A stretch of 64,000 nt of DNA from Papilionanthe hookeriana x Papilionanthe teres (GCA_022702705.1 CM040423.1:116927738-116991737), one strand, 5' to 3'. Positions 1 through 11,192 are shown, numbered from the stretch's first letter. Translations and numbers: made by a program. Notes: generated by a model not told the origin, from the sequence alone.

Positions 1-878
1 TATTTATCCTTAACGAACTAATATTTTCTTTAAAAATATATTAACATAACATAATGAATGAAAAATCTGTTTAAGATTAACTAAAATTTTAAATTTATAA
101 ATAATTTAGTAAACTTAACTAAAATTTCAAAAACTTTGATTGATTTTAAGAATATAATTATTTAACTTAAAGAATAATAAGATCAAAATTTTTCTATTTA
201 TAGTAAAGAGAATTGTATTTTTGAAATACTAAGGAATCAAGATTATTGCTTGAAAAAGAAAAGATTGAAATAATTTTTGAAAAGTAATAAATTATTAAAA
301 ATGTCATATTTATTAAGTAAGAATGTATAAGTTTTTGAAAATAAGTTAAGGATAGTGAAGTTCAAAATCATTAACAGGCTATCCAAAAATAGTAATCCTC
401 ACTTAAAAAAAAAAGAAAAAAGATTGAAAAATAATCCAAAAGAAAAAAACAGAAAAAAAAGAATGTGAGGAGAAGCTTGAGGAAATGCCTAATCAAAATT
501 TGGCTTCACTTGAATTATCTTATAGGAAGAAAACTGATTACATTTTTAACTTAATTTCTATGTACAAATATTTTTACTAGAAAAATATTTCATGAAAATC
601 TTTTTCTTGTAAATATTCTATGTGACCTTAATATGATAAACTACAATTATTCCTGAAATAAATGAAAAATTGGAAGTCTTATGATTTGGTAGTTAAATGT
701 TCTTTAATTCTTAAAATTAAACTTAATTAGTGAAATTTGGTTAATGATTTGATAAAGCATTTATAAAACCAAAAATTATAAGGAATCTTAAATATTTTAA
801 ATTCATTCCAAATGTTATCTATTTTATGTAATTAAAAGGGTTACTTGATGACAAGTAACGTTTAAGTTTTGGGGAATT
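1..878 (+). other. 3' untranslated end of Athila element 2 (inverted segment), with polypurine tract
   Basis: This AT-rich non-coding stretch resembles the reverse complement of about 5370-5960, the 3' region of element 1; both share blocks such as 'aagcttgaggaaatgcctaa' (about 472-491). It runs directly into an LTR, and the last 18 bases (861-878) contain TTTTGGGGAATT, a plausible polypurine tract. The following LTR pairs best with 55295-57179, so I assign this to the 3' end of element 2, now on the plus strand because of an inversion. The assignment is inferred; the sequence left of base 1 is not available. Confidence 0.7.
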
Positions 879-1427
879 TGATCTACCTAAAAAAATACCC
901 ATTTTTATGCCTTATTTATGATTCAATTCTTAAGGATATTATGCTTTAATGAAAGGTATTTTCATGTTTTTGGATGTAGATGATTAAAAAAGAGTCCAAG
1001 AAAGAAAAAGAAGGAAAAAGGAGCAAAAAGGAGCAAAAAGGAGCAAAAATGAAGCTTATGGAGCAAAATATTGGAATTATTGGCTTGACGTTTAGGCACT
1101 AGAATCCGGCGCCTAAGCGCCAACTCGATGCAGACGCTGTTAAGATTTTTTGATGATTTTGGGGAGTTATTTTGACGGAGTTAAGAAGTTATTGGAGCTT
1201 CTAGAAGAGTGGAAGTTACTCATAATATATAGGACATATGATACAATGCATTTGGACACAAGGAAACTATTTTAATCGCGAAGAGGTGTGATCCAAATTG
1301 AAGAGGTGTGAAGACCTAATCACGGAGTCCGGCGCCTAGGCGCGACAGTTAATTTCTAGAATATACATTGAATTTGGATGAATTTTGAAGAGGTGCCTTA
1401 AGCAACCCCTAGTCAAATTCAGAGCTC

Positions 1428-1435
1428 TATAAATA
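1428..1435 (+). promoter_or_regulatory. TATA box of Athila LTR
   Basis: TATAAATA sits in 'ctctataaataggagccc'. The same box and flank recur at the equivalent place in the other two Athila LTRs (56614-56621 and 23608-23615, minus strand). It is the likely core promoter of the element. Confidence 0.75.
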
Positions 1436-2688
1436 GGAGCCCATTCTACAAAGAAAATCGCACCTTATAGTCTCTTTCGCCCCTTTTAGTACCTTCTCTC
1501 CCCCCTCTAGTTTTACTTAGTTTTTTTAGTCTCTTCCACACTTAGGGAGCCACTTTACTTTGTATCTAGTGAGTTTAATTTGAGTATTTATTATGTTTTA
1601 TTGCTCTTGGAGTCTTTCATCATTGCTTTGGAGTCAGTAGAAGTTAGCGGATCACTTGAAGGAACACTTCAGATAAGTATTTGTACCTTGGTTCAAAGTT
1701 TTATAAATATGTTTTATTGTGTGATTTCAATGTGTTATGAGTAGTTAGTTATCTTTCTCCTTTCAACTATGAAAAGATAATAAATTAATTAAATTTTGTT
1801 GGAGAATTAAATTTAAAATATTTAAAACTTTGTGATGATATTAATATCTGATCTTAGTTTACTTTTTAAATTAGCCATTTAAATTGTTAAAACTTGTTGA
1901 AGAATTTTGAGACCTATCTGGAGATAAATTCTTAACTAGTAGATATCACAGGAATCCTTATGTAATTGCAGGCTATACGCGGGTTATTTAAGGTGAAGTG
2001 CAAATAAATAGAAAGATACTATTTGTTAGGTGTAAAATTAATTAGTTTTTAGAGTGACAGACTAAATTCTAATAATTTGGTTTATAGAAAGGGAACGGGT
2101 CACTGGTATGGCCGACCATAGCCACTCTTGGACATCTAGTAGTGTGAGCCTAGATTAACCCATTCTACTAATAAAACATCCTGAACCGATCTATAGATTA
2201 GTCAATGTTCTTTGCACCTGGACCAAAGGGTAAAGAATATGAATGCTTCTATTTGGCACAATAACAAATCTAAATTCCCCACAAAATATAATTATTCTAA
2301 AAATCTTGGATTAGTTGAAAAGGAGAAAGTCATTTTTATACTTGCATTGAATTTTAATTACTGCTTACTTTACTTTATTATCACTTCTTGCTTACTTGCT
2401 TATAGTAAAAATTGTTTGTAAATTAAATTTGAAAATAATAGTTAAAAAAAGTATATATATATAAATTACTTTTAATTTTAAAAATTCAAAAATATTTCTT
2501 ACATTTCTTACTTTTTATAAAAACACTATCCATGTGGAATCGATAACCAGGACTCCACTAGAGCCTTGTATTACTTGAACGATATGTATACTTTCGTGGA
2601 AAATTGTGACTTTTACAATAATTATTATAAAATCTAAATATAAATTCATAAGTAAAAGTAAACATTGAAACATTGCACATCAAGTTTT

Positions 2689-2706
2689 TGAAGCCATTTG
2701 CCAGGA
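2689..2706 (+). other. relic tRNA-Asp primer-binding site inside the LTR
   Basis: TGAAGCCATTTGCCAGGA, preceded by CAAGTTTT, is a degraded version of the Athila primer-binding site (complement of the tRNA-Asp 3' end). It lies about 70 bp upstream of the true LTR end. The other two LTRs have a relic at the same place (55363-55380 and 14827-14844). Confidence 0.6.
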
Positions 2707-2773
2707 ATTAAATATTCTAAAAGTGGTATCAAATTCTTGTATTTAAAATCATCTATAAAGTCGCATCGCATCA

Positions 2774-3213
2774 TCTGTCATTATTCAAATTTCGTGCTGA
2801 CAAGAGAAAATATGAATGAAATATACCAATATTTGACGGATGAAACTGATAACAGGGAAGTTAGAGAAAATAGGTAAGTTAATTTTTCTGCAACACTTTT
2901 AAATCCTGTTTCGAAAAATTGGCACTTTTTCATATTTGCAAAGTTATTGCCGACAATGAAAATCGACAAAGTCACAAAAGAAAGTGCAATTTTAAACTAC
3001 TACATTCAAATGAGATGACCCACTGATATTGGATCAATAATTGTGAAGTCCGTGTTTGGCCTGATCGTTCAAGAATCATCTCAAGGGCTTGGACATCCTT
3101 CAACAATTTCCTCAATATGCAGTTTATTTCATGTTTTGTACGAGATAATGATTGAAATGTTTGTTTTCAGAGTTTTGAGTATTGTGGTTTGGATTGTGAC
3201 TCTGATTAGATGA
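2774..3213 (+). pseudogene. env-like ORF 1 of Athila element 3, C-terminal part (displaced by inversion)
   Basis: The frame starting at the LTR border reads through typical segments of the plant-transposon-protein domain of Athila env-like ORFs, including YLTDETDNRE, NWHFFIFAKLLPT, KVTKESAILNYYIQ, DIGSIIVKS and GLGHPS. It has in-frame stops near 2872 (TAA) and 3013 (TGA) and ends with TGA at 3211-3213. The N-terminal part is at 57180-57539 on the minus strand. The two halves join in frame once one copy of the 5-bp target duplication is removed. The function of this protein family is unproven; it occupies the envelope position of these retroelements. The fragment is dead. The family call is from recognised motifs and the join is inference. 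Confidence 0.75.
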
Positions 3214-3910
3214 ATTTAGGTTGAGAAAATACCTGCTTATGTGTGTTATGTAATGTGTGTTTTAAACACTTGGATTTAATATATAATTGTGAAGTTTTAT
3301 TGTTTGTATGTTTATTTGTGTTAATACATCACTTAATCACTTAAAATATATGATTAAAATTATCGAACGGATGACGACGACGCTTAAAAATGATCGAAGT
3401 AGCAAAAATTTTAAAAATGATTAATTTTTGAATTCTCGTTGACGGCGAGCTTGAGGCCGCTGACGGCGTTATTTTCCCGAGGGTATTGAAATTTAATTCA
3501 ATAGAGCCCGCCGACGATGTGAACGACCCCGCCGACAGCGAGATCGTGAATATTACTTTTTAACCATGATTTTGACCGATCAAATGCAACTATTCATCGT
3601 CTTCTTCCCTGTTTTACCCAAAAAATTGACCTAGGGCTTGATAGATCTCGGATTTGGAGCGATTTCAACAAATTCTAACACCATATTTCATCTTCCCTTG
3701 GTAAGAGCTTCACTCATATGTAAAAATTTTTTATTTTCACCATGAATTTTTTCCACATTAAGAAATTTTGGAAAATTTGAAAATGTGGAGAAAAGACTTG
3801 GAAGGAATTCATGGAACTTGATTTAGATTGTTTTAAACCCCCTTTAGAAGCCATTGTATTATTATTTTGGAGATTAGTTTAAATTTTTTGTGATTTTGAT
3901 CGATCAAACA
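3214..3910 (+). other. spacer between the two env-like ORFs of element 3
   Basis: Non-coding. It holds a GC-richer island (about 3420-3560) with repeated GACGGCG/CGCCGAC words, similar in style to 57680-57790 in the other part of element 3. A TTTTCACCATGAATTTT block (about 3735) matches the equivalent leader of the env-like ORF in element 1 (near 7750, opposite strand). I see no gene here. Confidence 0.5.
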
Positions 3911-5071
3911 ATGGCTCCACGACAAAAGAGAAGACTCGAATACGACGAAAATCGATTCATTAATGCGAAAGCACAATCGAGGTATACTTCAATCTTTCAA
4001 AGTAAGAAGTGCATCCAAGATCGAGTTTTCAAAAATCCTAGAGAAGAGGTGGAACGTGTTATCAAAGAGGGAGGATGGGAGAACTTTTGCTACACAACAA
4101 ATAAAGCTTCTATCGAAGTTGTGAGAGAGTTCTACTCAAATCTGACTCAACTTGAGGACGAGTTTGTCCAAGTAAGGGGATATTCTGTCGACTTTAATGC
4201 TAATCAGATTGATTCTTTTTACGAGCTTCACGACTATTTTTTTAGTGATTATGAAACATTTAGAACAATGGAGGGTCCATTGAACGATGTTATTGACTTT
4301 CGAACTGATGGGAAAGGAATTTGAGAAATTAAAAAAAGTCAACGGATTAACTTTCCACTGTCCATGATGAATTCCACTACTAAGGCATGACATTATTTCA
4401 TTTGTTCGACTCTGCTACCCACCTACCATCATAGTGAAGTCTCGAGAGACAGAGCTGTTATAAATTTCTGTATTCAGAACAATAGAAGCATTAATGTTAG
4501 GAGAATCATTTATAAGAATATTATGGCCACTACAAAGAGTGAGACATGTGGATATTTAGGGCATCCTGGCCTAATTTATGCACTTTATCAATTATCTGGA
4601 GTTGAAGCAAGAGATGATGAGGAATGGGTGTATCCGATGAAAACTATTAGTAAAGCAAATATAAAGACTTATGAAACCCATGAGGAATGGAGATCAGGGA
4701 GTAGCAGCAAAGCACCTTCTACTAGTAGAGACATTCCTTCTAGTAGCTGTGACCCTCCTGCCTCTAGTCCCCCAACCTTATATGATTTGATGAATGCCAT
4801 GACCCTGCAGAGGAAAAGTTATGAGCAATTAGATGAAAAATTAGAAAGAATTGATCATAGGATTGAAGGATTAGAGAGAAGACATGATCATGATAGTGAG
4901 TATCTTCAGAGGCACTCTAATTTTAAGATGGCATATTATGACGCTCAGGCTAGATACTATAGAGGAGAGCCTGATGTTATTTTTCTAGAATGCCTCCGGT
5001 ATACTCAGTATCAACCCAATCCACCAGCTGACCAGGGTCATGAAGATATTGCATGGTATTTTAATATCTGA
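3911..5071 (+). pseudogene. env-like ORF 2 of Athila element 3
   Basis: From ATG at 3911 a single frame of about 386 codons runs to the stop at 5071, interrupted only by TGA at 4322-4324 and TGA at 4388-4390. It contains the conserved blocks WENFCYTT, VREFYSNL, VRGYSVDF, HYFICSTLLPT, SEVSRDRAV, NVRRIIYKN and LGHPGLI. A low-complexity Ser/Pro stretch (about codons 260-285) and a charged, probably coiled-coil C-terminus follow. The homologous ORF of element 1 (6439-7595) has nearly the same length. Both internal stops fall where relatives have Trp, so each is one G-to-A change. It lies downstream of a separate env-like ORF 1 in the same element. Biochemical role unknown; Athila-type ORFs here have been compared with retroviral env by position only. 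Confidence 0.8.
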
Positions 5072-5353
5072 TAGTGATGTGATAAGTTGTATTTTGTTTG
5101 TTTTAGTTTTGTTGTAGTACTTTAATTTTTATTGTATTCTGTGGACTATGCTTTGTTTTTGGGATATGTGTTTAGTTTTGCAGTTTGCATTTTCATTTTT
5201 GGATATTTGTGATAGTAATTGTAATTGCGAACTAAATATTCTAAAATAGTAAACTGTTTATTCTGTGTTGTGCAATGCATATGTACTTTGTAGTGTAGTT
5301 AGTTGTTATCGTTTAATGTTTAGTTTTAAATACTTGTTTTAAAATTTCATCAC
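5072..5353 (+). other. 3' untranslated region after env-like ORF 2 of element 3, cut by inversion break
   Basis: T-rich non-coding sequence follows the ORF stop, comparable in character with the sequence after the env-like ORF of element 1. It stops near 5353, where the strand sense of the retroelement reverses. Confidence 0.5.
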
Positions 5354-5400
5354 CCCAGCAAATTTACTAAATTGTTATATATGTAGAAAGGTAAGATCTT
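5340..5400. other. inversion junction between element 3 and element 1
   Basis: To the left is the 3' region of an env-like ORF reading rightward; to the right is the 3' region of element 1 reading leftward. Two 3' ends of same-family elements meet tail to tail with no LTR between them. Recognisable homology of element 1 to its relative (1-600) fades by about 5393, so the exact base of the break is uncertain. A misassembly would look the same. Confidence 0.6.
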
Positions 5401-6438
5401 CTTGAAAATTCTTTCCTAAATAAATATTCATGCATAAAAATTAAGTAAAATATGTAATTAGTTTTCTTCCTATAAGATAATTCAAGTGAAGCCAATTTTT
5501 GATTAGGCATTTCCTCAAGCTTCTCCTCTCTTCTTTTCTCTCTCTTTTTTTTTGATATATAGAGAGGATTACTAAATCTGTATAGCCTGTTAATTGTTTT
5601 GAACTTCACTATCCTTAACTTATATTTTCAAAACTTATACATTTCCACTTAATTATGATAACATGAATAAGAATTCAAAAAGATTTCCAATCTTTTCTTT
5701 TTCAAGTGATAATTTTTTATTACTTAATATTTCTAAAATTCTATTATTTCTATCTTGAATAGAAAAATTTATTAATCTTAATCTTCTTTAAGTTAAATAA
5801 TTATATTCTTAAAATCAATCAATGTTATTAAAATTTGGTTAATTTCACTAAATTGTTTTTAATTTCAAAAATAAAAGTGATCTCAAATAAATTCTTCATT
5901 CCTTAAGTTATGTTAAAAAGTTTTTATTTTTAAAAAAATATTAGCTCTTTAAGGACAAATAAAATTTAAATTTGAATATATTTTCCCTTCCCCCAAACTT
6001 AAGTTTTGGTACACTAAGACAATGAGAGAAAGAAAATCATAAATTTAAAAAAAAAGAAATTTTTATAAGTATGTAAAAAGGATCTTAAAAAGAAAAATTT
6101 ACTTCTACTCATGCTTTTATGAATAATTAAGATAAAATTGAAGCATGTATAAAAAGTAAGCAGGCTAATTTTTATGATTATACTAAATTTGAAACAAAAT
6201 AAAAGCAGCGCAAAATTACTAATTACTAAACGATGAGATCGAAACAAACATATCATAAATTAACTTTAATCTCGGTCTCGAAACACAATATACTAAGAAT
6301 ATTCTAACAACAGAATCTTAACATTAATCAATCCACACAGATACTTAAACAAATCAACATACATCAAACATAAAACTAAACAAGCAAACCAAACAAATCA
6401 AATCAACAAAGCAGCACAACATAAAGATCTATAAACTA
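5354..6438 (-). other. 3' non-coding region of element 1
   Basis: AT-rich and non-coding. On the minus strand it starts with a TTTGGGGGAAGGG purine run (about 5985-6000) and then parallels 1-600 of the window. The final few hundred bases before the expected LTR are absent. The short open frames here have no recognisable content. Confidence 0.6.
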
Positions 6439-7595
6439 CTAGTCACTGACTGTAGCCTCATCATCATCATCGTCACCAAAGGAAAATTCTACATGCTTAG
6501 GATCAACGAATGGTGTGAAACTAGGAAAAGTAGGGAAACTAACATCATGTTCACCCTTCAGAAATCTGACTAGGGCTTCAGCATACTCAGCATCATAGCT
6601 ACTCTTCCTGTAGGTATAGTCAGATAAATGATCAAGTTTCCTATCAATAGTATCAATCCTGCAGTGAGTTTGAAATAACCTGGCTCGTCGCTCTATATAC
6701 TGATCATGCATTGACTCCTAGAAACTCGATGGTGGCTCAGTAGAAGTGGAGGGTCGAGAAGTAGAAGGTCTACCTGGAGTAGGTACAGAAGAAGGAGCAG
6801 TCGATCTCTTCCCTCAAAGATGATCATAAATGCTAATGCTCTCCTGACCAATCGGCTTAGTAGTCTTCAACCTTTCCTCTGAAACATCTGCAGTGACTCC
6901 ATTGCTAATACATAATGAATAAATCAGTGATGGGAATCTCAGTCCAACATAAGTGCTAGATCTAGCAGTAGAATCCACAGAATCATAAATAATATTGCCG
7001 ACATCAATAGGCTTCCTTTCCTAAATGCAGTAGTTTAAGATCACTCGATCTCTAGTCACTTCACTCAAGTGGTTGGAAGGTATCAATCTTGCAGAAACAA
7101 AATAGTGCCATGCTTAGAAATACCATTTAATTTGGAGGATTTGAAGTTTACCCTTTTTTTGTTCCTGATCTTCCAGGATCCAGTACCGTCAATTAAATAA
7201 GCAATGATCATATCCAAATCTCCCTCAGATGGTGATAATCTAGAATAGTAGCACTCAATAGTCAGTGGCAGGCCATAAAATACATTGATTCTTTCAAGAT
7301 TAAATCCTACTCTGACACCTCTGAAGAAAACTTCATAATCTTCGACATCCAGAAAATTTGCATAAAACTCTCGAACTATAGAGATAACAGCAATAGCAGT
7401 GAAATAACAGAATCGTTGCCAATTGTGTGCAAAGATAGTGTTTTCAATCATTTCTCACAGATGATAGAAACTTCGTTCTGAAATGAACTTCCTCGACTTC
7501 GCAAATTCGTGGTATCGAAAATGCGCAGCCGCAGTAGAAAATTTTCTGCTATCAAAGTTATCTCGTGCCTTCCCGCGTTTAGATTTCAGAGCCAT
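6439..7595 (-). pseudogene. env-like ORF of Athila element 1
   Basis: It starts at ATG 7595-7593 (MALKSKRGK...) and spans 1157 bp, which is not a multiple of three, so at least one frameshift is present. A TGA at about 7456-7458 and further breaks also interrupt it. Conserved blocks are HNWQRFCYFT, VREFYANF, RGVRVGF, ERINVFYGLP and a YLIDGTGSW segment, then a Pro/Ser/Thr-rich stretch (about 6715-6800). An acidic tail DDDDDE precedes the stop. Same family as 3911-5071. It lies after pol and a smaller ORF on the same strand. Function unknown. Confidence 0.78.
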
Positions 7596-8393
7596 CTAAA
7601 CGTGAAAGAAAACAAGAACAAATTTAGGAATCAAAAGTTTAAACTTTTTTTAAGTTTATAAAACTTAAAAAAAGTTTAAAAATCCAAAGAAATCATTAAA
7701 ATCAAATTTTTTTCAAAATTTTGGTTCTTAGCAAAACCTAGGGAAATCTATGGTGAAAATCAAAAATAAATGGTTTAAAGTGTAGATCTGACCTTGAGAC
7801 GAAGAATCGAGTGGTTTCACGCTCAAATCCTTGATGTTTTGACCTTAAAATGGATCTAAATGGTGTATTTTTTGCGAAAATGGGGAAGAAGATGAAGCTT
7901 AGGCGTCAAAAATGGCTTTTGGGGGTATTTAAGGAAATTTTCGGGTACAGGCCGAACCGGAGCTTAGGCGCCAAATTCTGGCGCCTAGGCGCCAGACTCG
8001 CCTTTCACAAAAAAAATATTTTTAAATTTAATTTTCCACCAAAATTCATAAATTCAACTTCCAATTACTCACATTAGAGTAGGGCTTCAGTTTCTAACTT
8101 CCACAACATTTTTCAAAAAATTTAAAAATTAAATATTTAATCCATCAATCAAACATAAAGTTTAAATCAAACTCACTAAATTCCATTTATAATCTTCAAT
8201 ATTGGCTCAATACATTCCAGATAAGTATTATACTTGATTCAAGTTCCTAATACACACTCAAACATAACAATTTCTAAGCAAAAACAACACACATTGAACA
8301 TGAAAGCAAATACACAAACAAACACAATCGATTCACTAAATCGATACAATGACTCAACAAACCAGATAATAACTATCTCATTACCAGAATATT
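7596..8393 (-). other. spacer between small ORF and env-like ORF, element 1
   Basis: Non-coding leader. It carries the palindrome GGCGCCTAGGCGCC at 7980-7993 with a half-copy just before it, and a 'tttcaccatagattt' block (minus strand, near 7750) shared with the leader of env-like ORF 2 at about 3735. The open frame at 7850-8077 on the plus strand only crosses these repeats. Confidence 0.5.
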
Positions 8394-8741
8394 CTAATCT
8401 TCACAAGGGAAATTGTGTATTCCACTTGGAAAGAATACTAACGCTCTCGGGAAATCCGTAGCCGTCTTTTCGTCAATCCACTTGTTCTTCGCATACATTT
8501 CAACTTGAGCATCTTGATAAGCTGCAAAATGATCAAATTGAAGTTTCATTTGCCATTCTAGATGTTCAATCTGATGAAACATCTCATGAAGGCGATCTCC
8601 AATGCTTTTAAAGTCCGCTTCAAACTTATCCAAATGACTAGAAATTTTCTCTAAACTTACTGCGATGAAACCATTGAAGTAGAGTTGAGGATCCTTTGAG
8701 ACCTTGTCTCTAGCTTCTTCTCTATGATTTCTTCTTTCCAT
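8394..8741 (-). CDS. small Athila ORF between pol and env-like ORF (115 aa), element 1
   Basis: This is an uninterrupted 115-codon frame with a counterpart at 25252-25608 in element 2. The two share segments such as VSKDPQ/SPKDPQ, YFNGFI, HLEWQ and VEMYAKNKWIDEKT. The central part is rich in charged and hydrophobic residues and probably helical. The C-terminal part (FDHFAAYQDAQVEMYAKN, then FPRALVFFP) recalls the C-terminus of the env-like ORFs, suggesting it is the remnant of a second, upstream env-like ORF. No function is known. It lies after the conserved pol-env boundary block. It is the least damaged frame of the element but may not be expressed. Confidence 0.55.
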   Translation of the reverse strand: MERRNHREEARDKVSKDPQLYFNGFIAVSLEKISSHLDKFEADFKSIGDRLHEMFHQIEHLEWQMKLQFDHFAAYQDAQVEMYAKNKWIDEKTATDFPRALVFFPSGIHNFPCED

Positions 8742-9316
8742 TTATTTAAAAAATTCTCAAATCTCTCAAGAATGAAGTGTATTGGATGTAACTTTGATTG
8801 CTTGATGGTTAGGGAAGAAGATGGTTTGATTTAAAGGTGAAAATTGTGTGAAAAACTGAAAAATTTTAGGTTTTTGCACGATCCAGTAACCGTGGCGTTT
8901 AGGTGTCGGATCTGGCGCCTAGGCACCAGACCTATTGATACATAGTTTAACTTTGGCGCTTAGGCGCCGAATCTTGACGCCTAGGCGCCGGAACTATGTT
9001 CAACTCCGTTTCGCCCAATCGTTAAATTTTTAAAATTTCGTTCTCCAAGATAGGTAAATTATACTGGTGAGAGTAATCTAGACTCAATAACTCACATTGT
9101 AAACAATCATAATGAAGGTTAAATTGCTATCCTTTTTTACTCATATTTAAAATAGAGTGATCCAATTTCTAAATCTTACATACTTCAAAATAATCTTCAG
9201 CCTAAGTCAACAAAGACTTATGAGCATCAAAAAATTTTAAAGTAATATAAAATTAGTCAAGATCGAGGCATAACCTTACATTAAAACATAAAAATATTCA
9301 TAACAAAAGATAATTA
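8742..9316 (-). other. pol to small-ORF spacer of element 1
   Basis: Non-coding. It contains three copies of the GGCGCC palindrome (8914-8927, 8955-8968 and 8976-8989), degenerate to different degrees, upstream of the small ORF. The equivalent spacer in element 2 (25609-26201) has the same arrangement. Confidence 0.5.
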
Positions 9317-9362
9317 TGGGTTGCCTCCAACAAAGCGCTTGGATTAACGTCGTCAGGCCGAC
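9317..9362 (-). promoter_or_regulatory. conserved non-coding block at the pol/env boundary, element 1
   Basis: On the minus strand this contains GACGACGTTAATCC, AAGCGCTTTG and GGAGGCAACCCA. The same block lies just after the integrase stop in element 2 (26202-26247) and element 3 (57953-57998), while the sequences around it differ. Such a block is a known hallmark of Athila-type elements. A role in producing a spliced or subgenomic env-like RNA is possible but unproven. Confidence 0.6.
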
Positions 9363-9374
9363 TTTAGTAAATCT

Positions 9375-11189
9375 TTAATCAGGCTGACTTAATTCATAAG
9401 CCTCTCTACAAATCATTTTAATATCTCCCAAATAAGGCTTCAATCTTAATCCATTTACTTTAAAAATTTTTCCTGTTTTGGGGTCTTTAATATCCACAAC
9501 TTCATAATGGTATACTTTCTCAACTACATAGGGTCCAATCCATATAGAGCTTAACTTTCCAGGAAAAAGTTTTAAACGAGAGTTAAACAGTAATACTTCT
9601 TGTCCAGGCTCAAAAATTTTTCCTGAAATTTTCTTATCATGCAACATCTTCATTTTCTCTTTATAAATCCTTGCATTTTCATATGATTCATTTCTTATTT
9701 CTTCCATCTCATTCAATTGCAATAATTGCTTTTCTCCTGCTTTATTCAAATTAAAATTAAACTCCTTTATTGCCTAATAAGCTTTATGTTCAAGTTCTAC
9801 AGGTAAGTGACAATGTTTACCATAAATTAATCGGTAAGGTGACATTCCGATTGGTGTCTTATAAGCTATTCTATAAGCCCATAATGCAAAATCAAGTCTA
9901 TCAACCCAATCAGTTCTTTTAGGATTAACAGTCTTCTCTAAAATTCTTTTAATTTCTCTGTTTGATACTTCAGCCATTCCACTTGTTTGTGGATGATAAG
10001 CAGTTGCAATTCTATGTTTGATTCCAAATTTTTGTAGTAATGATTAAATTCTTATATTCCTGAAATGACTTCCACCATCAGTGATAATTACCTTAGACAT
10101 TCCAAATCTTGAAAATATCATTTTCTTTAAGAATTTAGAAACACTTTTGGAATCATAGTTTGGTAAAGCAACAGCTTCAATCCACTTTGAAACATAATCA
10201 ACTGCTAATAAAATATAAATTTTTCCAGATGATGGAACAAATGGTCCCATAAAGTCTAAACCCCATATATCAAAAATTTCAACTTCCAATATATAGTTTA
10301 AAGACATTTCATTCTTCCTAGATATATTTCCCATCCTTTGACATCGATCACATGTTTTCACATAATGTCTCACATCTTTAAATAAGGTAGGCCAATAAAA
10401 TCCAGAATTTAAAATTTTAAATGCAGTTTTATCTATGCCAAAGTGTCCTCCAAAATCGGAATCATGACATTTTTGAATAATAGTAAAAGTTTCCTCATAA
10501 GGTACACATCTTTGAATCATAGAATCTCTTCCAATTTTAAATAAATGAGGATCTTCCCAAATATAAGATTTAGCATCATATTTAAATTTCTTAATTAATT
10601 TGTTATCTAATTCATAAGGCAAAATATTGATAACAATATAATTAACAATATCAGCATACCAAGGTGTTTTGCATCCTTGAATAACATATAAAGATTCATC
10701 AGGAAATTTCTCATTTATATTTTCTTCCGAAATAATATCATTTTTAATTCTAGACAAATGATCAGCAATTTGGTTTTCAGTTCCTTTTCTAACTACTATT
10801 TGAAAATCAAATTCTTGTAGAAGTAAAACCAATCTTATAAGTCTAGGTTTAGAATCCTTCTTAGATAATAGATATTTAATAACAGAATGATCAATATGAA
10901 CTATGCATTTATTACCAAGAAGATAAGGTCTAAATTTATCAAAGGCATATACTATAGCTAGAAACTCCTTCTCAATGGTAGTGTAATTTCTTTGTGTTTC
11001 AGTGAGAGTTTTACTAGCATAATATACAACTTTGAAAATATTCTCATATTTTTGTCCTAATACAGCTCCAACTGCAAAATCACTTGCATCACACATTAAT
11101 TCAAACGATTTATTCCAATTAGGTGCGACAATGATAGGTGCAGTTATTAATTTTTCTTTTAGAATTAATACATTCTTTGTTAAATTCAA
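9375..11189 (-). pseudogene. pol: RNase H and integrase domains of element 1
   Basis: The first open piece (11189-10044, 381 aa) begins with RNase H: CDASD, IEKE, IDHS and DHLSR supply the acidic residues. Integrase follows, with an HHCC zinc finger (HDSDFGGH ... CDRC, about residues 240-290), the first catalytic Asp in GLDFMGP and the second in TDGGSHF. A stop at about 10042 separates the piece 9977-9774, which has the catalytic Glu in MAEVSNREIK. A TAG near 9774, where element 3 has Trp, separates the C-terminal piece 9749-9375. That piece has the GPYVVEKVY-type chromatin/DNA-binding segment and ends at SQPD. All catalytic residues are still visible, but at least two stops make it non-functional. 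Confidence 0.88.
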
Positions 11190-11192
11190 ATT

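Larger units (their letters stand above)
879..2773 (+). repeat. 3' LTR of Athila element 2 (plus orientation)
   Basis: An LTR of 1895 bp begins TGATCTACC after a polypurine tract and ends ATCGCATCA. Both termini match the 1885-bp LTR at 55295-57179 (opposite strand) more closely than the LTR of element 1. No primer-binding site follows its right end. Instead TCTGT follows, which differs by one base from TCTGC bordering the 5' LTR of element 2, and then the env-like reading frame of element 3 resumes. That makes it the 3' LTR of element 2. It contains a TATA box, GGAGCAAAAA tandem repeats (about 1019-1070) and GGCGCC palindromes at 1108-1121 and 1331-1344. The open frame at 2212-2421 lies in this LTR and is not a gene. 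Confidence 0.85.

Noticed and set aside
2212..2421. 69-codon frame in the left LTR
   Set aside because: It lies in the LTR and the homologous stretches of the other two LTRs do not keep the frame.
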